Source: Zoogloeaceae bacterium
GTDB lineage: Bacteria > Pseudomonadota > Gammaproteobacteria > Burkholderiales > Rhodocyclaceae
Direction: 5' to 3'
Assembly (NCBI GenBank): GCA_031267345.1
Contig: JAIRZG010000186.1
Coordinates: forward strand, 1 to 20,627
DNA: 20,627 nt
Under the pieces are notes generated by a model. The model did no database searches. It had not been told where the DNA came from and was given only the letters and a program-made list of their open reading frames with translations. The position numbers and the translations under genes are program-made. Of this stretch, positions 5,654-13,064 are shown one piece after another; position 1 is the first letter of the stretch; each line of letters opens with the position of its first letter.

Positions 5654-7345
5654 TTAAAGGCCGAACAGGTCGATTTCGTCGTCGCCTTCTGGCGGCGGCA
5701 AAACGTCCAGCGATGGGGGGGTGTGCGGGTGGTCGAGTTCGACGACCTGGTCGGCGAGCGCGTCGGCGTCGAGCAGCCGTCCGGCGCGCGCCTGTTGCTC
5801 CGCCATTTTCTTTTCCAGACGCTTCAGGGCGTCTTCGGCGCGGGCGATGCGCTTTTCTTCCAGGCGGTTGGGCGCGATTGCGTCGATGGCGGAAATCAGG
5901 CGGGCATCGCATATCCAGCGGCCTTGCAAATCGCGGATGACGGCGATGGCATCGTCCATCAAGTCATATTCGAGGATCAGCTTTTGTCCGTTGAAGGCGT
6001 GGAGATCAGGGTGTCCGTATGCGCGGCGACCCTGTTTGACGCTGGCGCGGCGCACGGTGAGCGTGACGGCCTGCCGCTTCAGTTCGGTGACGCTCTGCGT
6101 CGGCGGCAGGGGCGCGAGTTCTCCCCAGACCTCAGCGCGGGTGAGGTGTTTATCCTCCGGATGCGGACGCGCGGCGTAGCGGTTGAGCCAGGCGTTGAAG
6201 TCGGCGGCGAATTCGGCAAGGGAGGGCGGCGTCAGGCGTCCGGCCTTGATTTCACGGACGACACGATTCAAATCTTCCGGCACAGCATCCGTGCCGCAGT
6301 AAAAGGGCGGCTTCCACAAGCGCAGAAAATCATCCTTGACGATGCGGAAAAAGCGTTCCACCCAGCCCTTGCCGTGCGGATTGCCGGGAATGGCGTGGAT
6401 GATCTGCCGTACTCCGGCGCGGGCGTAAAACCCGGTGAGTTCGTCACTCATCAGCCTGTTTTTGTAGCCGGAGCCATTGTCGATATAAATGAATGGCGGC
6501 ACATGATTCCAGCGCGCAAAACATTCCGCCCACATATTCTGCACGGCGGTGGTCGCCTCGTGTTCGTCAGCGCGCCAGCCGACGACGACGCGACTCTTGA
6601 GATCGATGGCGACGGTGAGTTCCGGCCGCCAGAGATCGCCGGTGACCGGGTGCGCCAGATACACGTCGGCGCGATAGCCGTCCGCCACATAAACATCGCC
6701 GGGCAGCGCGTTTTGCGTCGAGCGGCGAATGAAGGCTTTTTCGGTGAGACGGTAGAGGTTCCTGCCGATGCGCGCCGGGGAATGCCGCCCCAGCATGGCG
6801 GGTACGGAGGCGAGATAATGCCGCACCTGTTCGTAGCTGACCTGGATGCCATCGACCTCGACGATGCGCCGATGCACGGCCGCCATGTCCGGCTTTGAGG
6901 GCTGATTGAAATATTCCAGCGCCAGTCCCCACCAGGCCGCAGATTCCACGACCCTGCCTTTGTGCTCCGGCAAAAGCGCATTGATGCCGCCTTCGCGGTA
7001 TTGGACAAGCCATTCGCAAATGGCGGAGCGACTGGGCGCGGCGCGCCCCGCCTTGGCGCTCGCCTTGAGCGAGCCGACAAAGTGCGGGGGCAGAGCGCCT
7101 TCCCGCAAACGGAACAGCAACAGGTCAATCGCATTGTTTTGCGACACGCCCGTATCGGTAAACCGGCGTACACAAGCCACTACGCTTTCACGGGCGAGGG
7201 CGGTCTGCCGCGCCTTGTCGGACGCCTCGCGCCAGGGATCGCGCTGGCGCAGGGCGATGACGTTCCCAATGGGCAGGACGGCAGGCAGGGCGTTATGCCG
7301 ATCATCTACAGGCGGCGCGAATTTGATCATGACGTTGCTGTGCAT
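5654..7345 (-). CDS. A: MuA-like DDE transposase
   Basis: A 563-residue transposase. Residues 40-200 are helical DNA-binding subdomains (e.g. SRSAICEWLVQYREGGINAL). The retroviral-integrase fold follows, with the DDE triad visible as D222 in VYVADGYRAD, D289 in IYIDNGSGYK and E330 in GKGWVERFFR. After that come a Mu-transposase C-terminal beta domain (about 425-490) and a charged coiled-coil tail ending DEIDLFGL, which may contact MuB. It carries out strand transfer for integration and replicative transposition. It is about 100 residues shorter than Mu MuA, and the N-terminal portion looks reduced, so an enhancer-binding domain like that of Mu may be absent. The start ATG 7345 has AAGG upstream. 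Confidence 0.93.
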   Translation of the reverse strand: MHSNVMIKFAPPVDDRHNALPAVLPIGNVIALRQRDPWREASDKARQTALARESVVACVRRFTDTGVSQNNAIDLLLFRLREGALPPHFVGSLKASAKAGRAAPSRSAICEWLVQYREGGINALLPEHKGRVVESAAWWGLALEYFNQPSKPDMAAVHRRIVEVDGIQVSYEQVRHYLASVPAMLGRHSPARIGRNLYRLTEKAFIRRSTQNALPGDVYVADGYRADVYLAHPVTGDLWRPELTVAIDLKSRVVVGWRADEHEATTAVQNMWAECFARWNHVPPFIYIDNGSGYKNRLMSDELTGFYARAGVRQIIHAIPGNPHGKGWVERFFRIVKDDFLRLWKPPFYCGTDAVPEDLNRVVREIKAGRLTPPSLAEFAADFNAWLNRYAARPHPEDKHLTRAEVWGELAPLPPTQSVTELKRQAVTLTVRRASVKQGRRAYGHPDLHAFNGQKLILEYDLMDDAIAVIRDLQGRWICDARLISAIDAIAPNRLEEKRIARAEDALKRLEKKMAEQQARAGRLLDADALADQVVELDHPHTPPSLDVLPPPEGDDEIDLFGL

Positions 7346-7354
7346 GTCCGACCT

Positions 7355-8422
7355 TCAGCTTTCCGCCTTGACATCCGGCTTGTTTTTACCTTTGGGGCGT
7401 CCACGACCACGCGGCAGATCGGCGGCGCGCGCCTCCTGCCGCAACAACTTTTTGGCTTCGTGTGTGTTTTGCAGGGTGGCGTAATCCCGCAACCAGCGTT
7501 CTCCCTCTTCCGGCGTCAATACGTTTTGACCCGTAATATGGTCAGGCAGGGGAATGCCGCGCTGCCGGGCTTCCTCCTGCGCGGCGGCCAACGCGCCGTT
7601 GATGCGCGCCCCGGCAACCGCCAGCGCCAGATAAGCGGCATCCAGGCGCATATTCGCTTCGCCGGACGGTTCGGCGCGCGTACTCACGTCGGCGAGTTCC
7701 TCGCGCAACAGCTTGACCAGGCTTGCCAGAGGTAACTCAATCTCGCCCTGCAAGGCCAGACATTCGGCGCGTATCGCTTCCGTGCGCGGCTCAAAGGCAG
7801 TCAGGCGCGCTTTGGAGCGCAGATGCTTCAGCTCGCGCTCCCTGACTTCGATCTGCGCGTCCAGATTGTTGCCGCGCCGCTCTGCCGCCGCCAGTTCTTC
7901 GGTCAGCGCCGCCTTTTCGCGGGCGTGTTTACTGATGATGCTTTCGGCAAGTTCAAGGAAGGTTTCCTTGTCGCCCGCCTCTGCCACTTCAACCAGAGCA
8001 TCGCGCTCGTCATCCGGCAGACGGCGATATTGACGCAACTCGCGGTAGCCAATGCCCATGCTCGACATCCGCTCAAGCGCCGATTCCCCAAAGGCTTGAA
8101 GATTCTGAATATCGAGATCCGCCTTGTCTTTTGAGATACCGAGCAGCCCGCAGAATTCTTCCCACGTGCCCTTAAATGCCGAACCGTTCGGCGCCATTTT
8201 TCCGGCAAGCCCTTTATACAAGCGGTTTGCTTTGACGAAGGCGAGTTTGGATGCCGAAATCGTTCGGCAAAATCCAGAAAATGCACTCGCCAGTTGCGCC
8301 TGGCCAAGCAACTGGTTAACCAGATCACGATCTCCGCTTTCCGGCGCAGGAGAAGCGGTGGATAGCGGCGCGGCGACAATCCCTGTCCCGCCCAGGATGT
8401 CAAGGTCGATGGTCTCGCTCAT
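7355..8422 (-). CDS. Early coiled-coil protein with C-terminal AT-hook-like motif
   Basis: Using ATG 8422 (GGAG 7 nt upstream, ATGA overlap with the preceding gene) gives 355 residues; the longer frame upstream lies across that gene and is rejected. There is a low-complexity N-terminus, a helical domain (about 45-170, with WEEFCGLLGISKDKADLDIQ), and a long Glu/Arg/Ala coiled coil (about 170-235, EKAALTEELAAAERRGNN). The C-terminus is strongly basic and contains RGRGRPKGK, matching the R-G-R-P core of AT-hook DNA-binding motifs. The position directly before the transposase suggests an early DNA-associated function. I do not recognise a named family, and the AT-hook reading is inference. Confidence 0.75.
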   Translation of the reverse strand: MSETIDLDILGGTGIVAAPLSTASPAPESGDRDLVNQLLGQAQLASAFSGFCRTISASKLAFVKANRLYKGLAGKMAPNGSAFKGTWEEFCGLLGISKDKADLDIQNLQAFGESALERMSSMGIGYRELRQYRRLPDDERDALVEVAEAGDKETFLELAESIISKHAREKAALTEELAAAERRGNNLDAQIEVRERELKHLRSKARLTAFEPRTEAIRAECLALQGEIELPLASLVKLLREELADVSTRAEPSGEANMRLDAAYLALAVAGARINGALAAAQEEARQRGIPLPDHITGQNVLTPEEGERWLRDYATLQNTHEAKKLLRQEARAADLPRGRGRPKGKNKPDVKAES

Positions 8423-8613
8423 GACGTGCTCCCGACCAACGCGTTGAGCTTCTCGGCGATTTCCCGACCGGCCCCGAAATTGGCGCGGGAGATGCCACGC
8501 AGGACGTTTGACGCGTTCCGGTAGCCATAGCCTTCGGCCTCGCACCATTTTTTGAGGTTGCTGCCGCGCTGATGCAGGGCGTGAAGTACGGCATTACGAT
8601 CTACTGTGCTCAT
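8419..8613 (-). CDS. Small Ner-like / BcepMu gp16-family HTH regulator
   Basis: A 64-residue protein, first gene of the early operon, starting at ATG 8613 with GGAAGG upstream. The sequence (LHQRGSNLKKWCEAEGYGYR, then NASNVLRGI) has the shape of the small phage HTH proteins of the BcepMu gp16 type: a short helix, a W-C/A-x-x-x-G-Y turn and a recognition helix N-x-x-x-V-L-x-G. It probably acts like Mu Ner as a negative regulator of early transcription after induction. A longer frame up to 8661 would start inside the operator and is rejected. The overlap with the next gene is ATGA. Confidence 0.7.
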   Translation of the reverse strand: MSTVDRNAVLHALHQRGSNLKKWCEAEGYGYRNASNVLRGISRANFGAGREIAEKLNALVGSTS

Positions 8614-8649
8614 GGTGGTATCCTTCCTTTTGTAAAAGCCAGTGAATGT

Positions 8650-8678
8650 ATTTTGCCCCACTATTGGGGCAATGTCAA
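8650..8678 (-). promoter_or_regulatory. Leftward early promoter
   Basis: On the minus strand a perfect -35 TTGACA (8678-8673) is followed after 17 nt by CAAAAT (8655-8650, 4/6 match to TATAAT). It lies 36 nt before the ATG of the Ner-like gene and points into the transposition operon. The operator palindrome fills the spacer between the two boxes, so a bound repressor would block RNA polymerase directly. Confidence 0.75.
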
Positions 8679-8690
8679 CAAAATTGGGGC
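8653..8690. promoter_or_regulatory. Immunity operator: palindrome plus third half-site
   Basis: TTGCCCCA-CTAT-TGGGGCAA (8653-8672) is a perfect 8-bp inverted repeat with a 4-nt spacer. A third half-site TTGGGGC occurs at 8684-8690, 20 nt (about two helical turns) from the start of the second half-site. The array lies between the divergent repressor and early genes. It is the likely binding site of the repressor encoded at 8700 and perhaps of the small HTH protein. Confidence 0.75.
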
Positions 8691-8699
8691 GTCGATCTC

Positions 8700-9344
8700 A
8701 TGAATGAGTTATCTACTGTTGGGAAGCGTTTGCGCTCGGAGCGCATCCGGCTGGGTTACAACACCAGAGATTTTGCAAAGGCGGGTGGGATCGGTAAGGG
8801 ATCACAGAGCCGCTACGAAAACGATGAGACCCGACCGGATTCCGAATACCTGAATCGCATTTCTGCCCTGGGCGCGGAAATTTTCTGGATCATGCGCGGC
8901 AGCGAGGAAGACGATGAGGCGCGCGACAAGCGCGCCGCGCTCTATCCGCCAGAGATCAGGAAATTTATTGAGGACTACTTGCGCTGCCCGGACGCCATAC
9001 AAGTATCCCTGCGCGCGATTGCCGCAGAAGCGGCAGAAAAAACCCAGTCGCCTGCGGAACCTCGTCAAACAAAAATCGGTATGGCGGGCTGCATCAGTAT
9101 TTCGCTCGTAGCGCATCTGGCCTTGAGCGGGCTGCTTGTGCTGCTTGGCGTCATTTGTATCTTGGGGATTGGCGCAGGCTTTGTCTGGCAAGCCGTCTTT
9201 GAGCGCATTACAGGACAAGAATATCTTGCCTGGGCGATAGCGATCATGATGGCTACGGTTGGCCTGCGCGTCTTCAAAGAAGAGGCGCGACAACCTTGGC
9301 GAACATTATGGTGGCTGTACAAAATTTTCCGACATCCCGCATGA
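8700..9344 (+). CDS. cI-like HTH repressor with C-terminal membrane segments
   Basis: A 214-residue protein with an N-terminal XRE/Cro-type helix-turn-helix (about 4-60: VGKRLRSERIRLGYNTRDFA, then SQSRYENDETRPD and LGAEIFWIMRG). An acidic linker follows, then a strongly hydrophobic C-terminus: about 128-165 (CISISLVAHLALSGLLVLLG and on, long enough for two spans) and about 175-193 (YLAWAIAIMMATVGL). There is no peptidase domain of the LexA/cI type. It is divergent from the early operon across the operator. ATG 8700 is chosen because the earlier ATG 8646 would put the operator inside the gene. The ribosome-binding site is poor. The role as lysogeny repressor is inferred from position; the membrane part is unusual for phage repressors. 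Confidence 0.8.
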   Translation: MNELSTVGKRLRSERIRLGYNTRDFAKAGGIGKGSQSRYENDETRPDSEYLNRISALGAEIFWIMRGSEEDDEARDKRAALYPPEIRKFIEDYLRCPDAIQVSLRAIAAEAAEKTQSPAEPRQTKIGMAGCISISLVAHLALSGLLVLLGVICILGIGAGFVWQAVFERITGQEYLAWAIAIMMATVGLRVFKEEARQPWRTLWWLYKIFRHPA

Positions 9345-9348
9345 TTTT

Positions 9349-9912
9349 ATGACGGACTACGGCTTGCCTGTTTTGAATGAACATGCCCGCTTGAGTCATG
9401 GCATCGACGTGGCTTTGCGGGAACACGATCACGCCAGAGCCGCGCGGTTTGCGCGCCAAATGGCCGACATTGCCGGTGAGGTTGCCGCCAAACACAAACG
9501 TATCTGCGAGACCCGCATCTCTCCACGCCAGGGTTTTTGGTGCGCATGGTTTGAACTGGATGGGCAGTCGTGGGGAAGCGCGGGGTTTCATGCAGGTTAC
9601 GATTATTTGACTGGCAAAGGCTATTTGCGGGGATTTTGCGAAGCGGAGGAAGCACTGCGCCTGTGTCAACAAGCACAAGCCGAACAGTGGGATGGTGATT
9701 GGGAAGATCGCGGGGAAATCATTCGTCGGCATGAGGCACAGGTAGCAACGCTGTGGGAAATCTTGCGCCAGGCGCCGGGCATCCTCCAGTCCGCCTTGTG
9801 TAAGCAACACCCTGAGATAGAACCCCTCACCCTGTATTACGCTGAAAAACGTGGCGACATCCGGCGCGAGAAAAACGGACGTACCTATATGCTTTCCCTG
9901 TCTCGCCTTTAA
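9349..9912 (+). CDS. Unknown protein coupled to the repressor, possible winged-helix C-terminus
   Basis: A 187-residue ORF starting 4 nt after the repressor stop, so probably cotranscribed and coupled; its own Shine-Dalgarno is weak. The first 150 residues are helical and rich in Trp, His and Glu (GFWCAWFELDGQSWGSAGFH, AEQWDGDWEDRGEIIRRH). The end (about 155-185: GILQSALCKQHPEIEPLTLY, then GDIRREKNGRTYMLSL) reads like a winged helix with a basic wing. I do not recognise the family. Its place behind the repressor suggests a role in immunity or lysogenic conversion, but that is inference. Confidence 0.65.
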   Translation: MTDYGLPVLNEHARLSHGIDVALREHDHARAARFARQMADIAGEVAAKHKRICETRISPRQGFWCAWFELDGQSWGSAGFHAGYDYLTGKGYLRGFCEAEEALRLCQQAQAEQWDGDWEDRGEIIRRHEAQVATLWEILRQAPGILQSALCKQHPEIEPLTLYYAEKRGDIRREKNGRTYMLSLSRL

Positions 9913-9927
9913 CGCGACAGGTTTTCT

Positions 9928-10037
9928 CTCCCTCCCCTTGAAGAGGAGGGTCGGGGTGGGGATGGGGTTTCGTCCCGCGGGGAATGCCTTCTTTACGGAA
10001 CCCCATCCCCGGCCCTTCCCCTTCAAGGGGAAGGGAG
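9928..10037. repeat. REP-like repeat pair forming a long inverted repeat
   Basis: Two copies of the unit seen at 414-453 face each other: 9928-9969 and 9999-10037. Each contains its own small palindrome around CCCCTTGAAG or CCCCTTCAAGG, and together they form a nearly complementary arm pair of about 40 bp around a 29-nt loop. They fill most of the 214-nt gap between the immunity genes and the N operon, together with the late promoter at 10049. They may stop or block read-through between lysogenic and late transcription. Confidence 0.8.
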
Positions 10038-10048
10038 ACGCCCCTACA

Positions 10049-10094
10049 GGGAAGCGTTTCCCGCATGGTTCGCGGCGATCATGACCGATAGAGT
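10049..10094 (+). promoter_or_regulatory. Putative activator-dependent late promoter for the N/baseplate operon
   Basis: GGGAAGCGTTTCCC (10049-10062, one mismatch from a perfect palindrome) is followed after 26 nt by TAGAGT (10089-10094), a 4/6 match to a -10 box. The palindrome ends 64 nt before the N start codon. Internal spacing is identical to the elements before I and before the tape-measure gene. Confidence 0.5.
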
Positions 10095-10126
10095 AGGGTC
10101 TTCTGAACCCTGATCCCTGATCCCCG

Positions 10127-11281
10127 ATGTGGCTAGACCGCATGTCCCGCGCCCGATTCCGGGACTTTGAATTTCTTACCGACAGTCACGACGCCAAGAG
10201 CGGGCGGCGGCTGGCAGTGCATGAATATCCGGGGTCGGAGATTCCCAACGTGGAAGACCTGGGCGGCAAGGCATGGGACTGGAGCGTGAACGCTTACTTC
10301 ATCGGCGCGGACTACGATTACAAACGCAACGAATTCCTCGCGCTGCTCGCCGAACCCGGCGCGGCATGGCTCACGCATCCCTGGCTCGGTCTCCTGTGGG
10401 CGCGGGCGCGGGAATGGTCGCTTGCCGAATCGAACGACAAGGGCGGCTACTGCGTCGTCAAGGTTTCCTTCGTTCCCGGCGGCGAAAGTCCGCAGCCGAC
10501 GCTCGACAAGGGCGACGCGGCGCGCGCCGCCGCAGGCCGTCTGGCGGATGTGGCGAAAGAGGAATTCAAACTGGAGCCGATGAGCGCGGATGCCGCGCAG
10601 AGCTACATCGCCGCCCTACGGCAACGCCTGGAAGGACTGCGCCGTATCCTCTCGCTGGCGACCCTGCCGATCACCTGGGCAAGTCAGGTGATGAACGTCA
10701 TTCAGGGCGTGAAAGGCGATCTCGCCGCCATCGCCGCGATTCCGCAAGCCTACGCCGCCGCCTTCCGGGGAATTGCCAACGCGCTGGGCCTGGGCGGGCG
10801 CGATGATCTTGCCGCCGTCGACCATGCGGGCGTGGTCGGGCGCGTGGGTCTGGCGGCAGGGACAAGTCGCAAGGCGGTCACGCTCACGGGCGCGAATATC
10901 ACCGACGCGGCGTTGATATTCAACCTCAAGACCGAATATGAACTGGAGCAACGATTGATGGTCGCCGCCACGCTCCATCTGGCGATATGCGATTACCCCA
11001 CAGACACCACTCTGGCGACGGCGCTGGCGGCGGTCAAAAAGGCGACGGCGGCCATTTTGCCAACCGCGCCGGACAGCGTGTTTCAGGCGGCGGTTACGGC
11101 GCGCGCCGCCGTGCTTGCCGCACTGCTGGATCAGGATTTACGGCAATCCGTGACCCGCAGCATCGTCACGCCGCTGCCCGCCGTGCTGATCGCGCACAAC
11201 CTGGGCGTCGGCGAAGAAAAATTCATGCAGCGCAACGCCATCCGGCATCCTCTATTCGTAAATGGGGCGGTCTATGGATGA
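10127..11281 (+). CDS. N: DNA circularisation / tail protein, Mu gpN family
   Basis: The 384-residue product begins with the DNA-circularisation N-terminal domain (about 5-100: ARFRDFEFLTDSHDAKSGRR, EYPGSEIPNVEDLGG, AYFIGADYDYKRNEFLALL). A long helical Ala-rich remainder ends near EEKFMQRNAIRHPLFVNG. Mu gpN is needed for DNA circularisation and tail assembly and forms part of the baseplate. No Shine-Dalgarno is visible: the ATG is immediately preceded by a period-7 CCCTGAT array. An in-frame ATG at 10142 is the alternative start. It is the first gene of the rightward baseplate operon. Confidence 0.87.
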   Translation: MWLDRMSRARFRDFEFLTDSHDAKSGRRLAVHEYPGSEIPNVEDLGGKAWDWSVNAYFIGADYDYKRNEFLALLAEPGAAWLTHPWLGLLWARAREWSLAESNDKGGYCVVKVSFVPGGESPQPTLDKGDAARAAAGRLADVAKEEFKLEPMSADAAQSYIAALRQRLEGLRRILSLATLPITWASQVMNVIQGVKGDLAAIAAIPQAYAAAFRGIANALGLGGRDDLAAVDHAGVVGRVGLAAGTSRKAVTLTGANITDAALIFNLKTEYELEQRLMVAATLHLAICDYPTDTTLATALAAVKKATAAILPTAPDSVFQAAVTARAAVLAALLDQDLRQSVTRSIVTPLPAVLIAHNLGVGEEKFMQRNAIRHPLFVNGAVYG

Positions 11282-11340
11282 ACATCCTGAATGCTCTCAT
11301 GAAAAGCAAAATGGCTTGGGAAAATCTCGCTACCTCTTGA
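11278..11340 (+). CDS. 20-residue ORF after N, uncertain
   Basis: ATG 11278 overlaps the N stop as ATGA and opens a 20-residue frame (MNILNALMKSKMAWENLATS) that ends just before composite repeat copy B. It may be a short coupled peptide or the stump of a gene interrupted by the repeat. In Mu, P follows N directly, and nothing homologous is known to me. There is no independent support beyond the overlap. Confidence 0.2.
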   Translation: MNILNALMKSKMAWENLATS

Positions 11341-11355
11341 CACGGTTGCTCTCCC

Positions 11356-11470
11356 CTGATCAGAGGACAGAGAACAGAAGACAGGGGACAGTCGATCAGC
11401 GAAGGCTTCGCCTTCGTGGTTTTGACAATCGGCGCGCCAGCGCCGCAAACCTTCTGTCCTCTGTCTTCTG
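11356..11470 (+). repeat. Composite structured repeat element, copy B
   Basis: This is the same architecture as 2423-2548: CTGATCAG at the left end, period-7 arms, and core hairpins CGAAGGC-TTC-GCCTTCG (11400-11416) and GGCGC-GCCA-GCGCC (11431-11444). Relative to copy A the second loop differs while the stem is kept. The right arm is shorter and lacks the terminal CTGATCAG. It separates N from P in what should be one operon. Confidence 0.85.
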
Positions 11471-11502
11471 TTTTGGGATAAAGGCAAGGAAGGGAGTTTC
11501 TT

Positions 11503-12507
11503 TTGGGTGAACTTGAAAATCCGGAGGCGGTCGAAATCCGCTTTGACGGCAAGCGTTACGGCTTCTGGCAACGGGCGGAAATCCGCGCTTCGGTGGATGA
11601 TCTCTGCGATACCCTGTCGCTTTCCGTGACGCTGCCGGGCAGCGGCGACAATCTGGGCATCACGCCGAATACCGTCATTGAAGTCCTGATCGACGGCGAG
11701 TTGGTCAGCACCACGCGGCTCGACAGTTTTTCCCGCGCTGTGAGCGAGGAAAGCCACGACATCCGGCTGGAAGGGCGCTCATTGGGGCGTGAACTGGTGG
11801 ATTGCCAGTATTCGCAAACGCTCTCCGGCCTCTCGCTGGCCGAAATCGCAAAACGGCTTTGCGCGACCTTTGACGTACCGTTGAAGGTCGCGGGAGAAAC
11901 CAAGGTCGTACCGGAATTTTCCATGCAGTGCGAAGCCCCGGCGAACGCGCTGATCAACGCCGCGCGCGCCGCCAATCTCATGATTTATCCAACGCCGGAC
12001 GGCGGCCTCATGCTCTCCGCGCCCGACCGCGCCGCGCCCGTGGCGGCGCTGGTTTACGGCGAGCATTTGCTGGATTACGAAGTGGTCGATGAATACCGGC
12101 TGCGTTTTTCCGAGTACTGCGTCAAAGGCTACGACTACGCGGGCGACAAGGCGTTGAAGGGCAAGGTTACGGATGGCGGCCTGACCTATTTTCGCCCAAT
12201 GCACATGGTGGCGGACAAGCACGGCAAGGGGCAAGGCGGCTGCGAGCGGCGGGCGGAGCTGGAGAAGAATCGGCGTCTGGCGCGCGCGCACCGCCTCGAC
12301 CTCACCGTGCAAGGCTGGCGGTTTCGGACAGACAATCTCTGGCGCTTGTGGGCAATCAATACGCAGGTGCGCGTGACCATCCCGCAGGAGGGTATCGACG
12401 ATGTATTCCTGATCGGCGACCGCGCGTTCAAACTGGATGATCGCGGCGGGCATGTGACCGCGCTGACCGTCATGCGCCGCGATGCCTGGGGGTCAGAGGA
12501 CAGATGA
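11503..12507 (+). CDS. P: Baseplate hub / tail protein, Mu gpP (gp44) family
   Basis: A 334-residue protein beginning ENPEAVEIRFDGKRYGFWQR, with the beta-rich folds of the Mu gpP/T4 gp27-like hub (SLSVTLPGSGDNLGITPNTV, DIRLEGRSLGRELVDCQYS, IYPTPDGGLML). It forms the central hub carrying the gp45 spike. The start is TTG 11503, six nt after AGGGAG; no ATG or GTG fits. Its C-terminus (SEDR, then TGA) is encoded by a period-7 repeat array, so the last residues probably derive from the repeat. The order N-P-gp45 matches Mu. Confidence 0.88.
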   Translation: MGELENPEAVEIRFDGKRYGFWQRAEIRASVDDLCDTLSLSVTLPGSGDNLGITPNTVIEVLIDGELVSTTRLDSFSRAVSEESHDIRLEGRSLGRELVDCQYSQTLSGLSLAEIAKRLCATFDVPLKVAGETKVVPEFSMQCEAPANALINAARAANLMIYPTPDGGLMLSAPDRAAPVAALVYGEHLLDYEVVDEYRLRFSEYCVKGYDYAGDKALKGKVTDGGLTYFRPMHMVADKHGKGQGGCERRAELEKNRRLARAHRLDLTVQGWRFRTDNLWRLWAINTQVRVTIPQEGIDDVFLIGDRAFKLDDRGGHVTALTVMRRDAWGSEDR

Positions 12508-12525
12508 CAGAAGACAGAGGACAGT
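12491..12525 (+). repeat. Period-7 array at the P/gp45 junction
   Basis: Five units of the GGACAGA / GACAGAAG type run across the P stop codon and up to the gp45 start. It corresponds to one arm of the composite elements without the hairpin core. The array supplies AGAGGACAG upstream of ATG 12530, so it probably serves as that gene's ribosome-binding site. Confidence 0.75.
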
Positions 12526-12529
12526 CCGC

Positions 12530-13060
12530 ATGAGTTACGCAAAACCGATCTGGGCGCGTCTGCAACTGCTGTTCGCGCATGGCGTGGCGAAATGGTTGAG
12601 CCACGGCAAGGTGCAGGCGCGGGTGCTGGATGAAGAGGTGCTGCCCAACATCGACCGTGTGGAACCCTATGGTTTTTCGTACCGCCCGAAACCCGGCGCG
12701 CAGACCTATCTGCTGTTCCCCTCCGGCGACCGCTCCTACGGCGTGGCCATCGTCATTGGCGACAAACAATACAACATGCAATTGCAGGAAGGCGAAGTCG
12801 CGCTGCACGACGATGAAGGCAATCATGTGCACATCCGGCGCGGCGGCGCAATTGAGGTCAACGCTGCGGATACCGTAATCCTCAAGGCGGGCGTAAAAGT
12901 GCGCGTGGAAGCGCCCGTGCTGGAAGTCACCGGCGAAATCCGCGACCTTTGCGACGGCAATGGTCGGGAAATGAGCGACATGCGCGCCATTTACAACACG
13001 CACACCCACCCGGAAAACGACGCGGGCGGGCCGACCGATGAACCGAATCAGGGAATGTGA
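12530..13060 (+). CDS. Baseplate assembly / membrane-piercing spike, Mu gp45 (gpV-like)
   Basis: A 176-residue protein: an N-terminal region with RVEPYGFSYRPKPGAQTY (OB-fold part), a beta-helical stalk with repeated short strands (EGEVALHDDEGNHVHIRRGG, then AIEVNAADTVILKAGVKVRV), and near the end the HTH motif (H158, H160, in IYNTHTHPENDAGG). In phage Mu, P2 and phi92 spikes this H-x-H binds an iron ion at the tip that pierces the outer membrane. The length is close to Mu gp45. The start is ATG 12530, with its Shine-Dalgarno inside the period-7 array. Confidence 0.9.
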   Translation: MSYAKPIWARLQLLFAHGVAKWLSHGKVQARVLDEEVLPNIDRVEPYGFSYRPKPGAQTYLLFPSGDRSYGVAIVIGDKQYNMQLQEGEVALHDDEGNHVHIRRGGAIEVNAADTVILKAGVKVRVEAPVLEVTGEIRDLCDGNGREMSDMRAIYNTHTHPENDAGGPTDEPNQGM

Positions 13061-13064
13061 CGCC

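Noticed and set aside
5648..6898. Long plus-strand ORF (416 aa) opposite the transposase
   Set aside because: It is antisense to a MuA gene with all catalytic motifs; long antisense frames are expected in GC-rich coding DNA. No recognisable domain or ribosome-binding site.
8646..9344. Longer repressor starting at ATG 8646
   Set aside because: It would place the operator and the divergent promoter inside the coding region; the HTH domain is complete from ATG 8700.
9274..10143. Minus-strand ORF (289 aa) over the immunity-late gap
   Set aside because: It is antisense to the coupled unknown gene and reads through the REP pair, which yields the repeated PLKGKG-type peptides typical of translated REP sequence.
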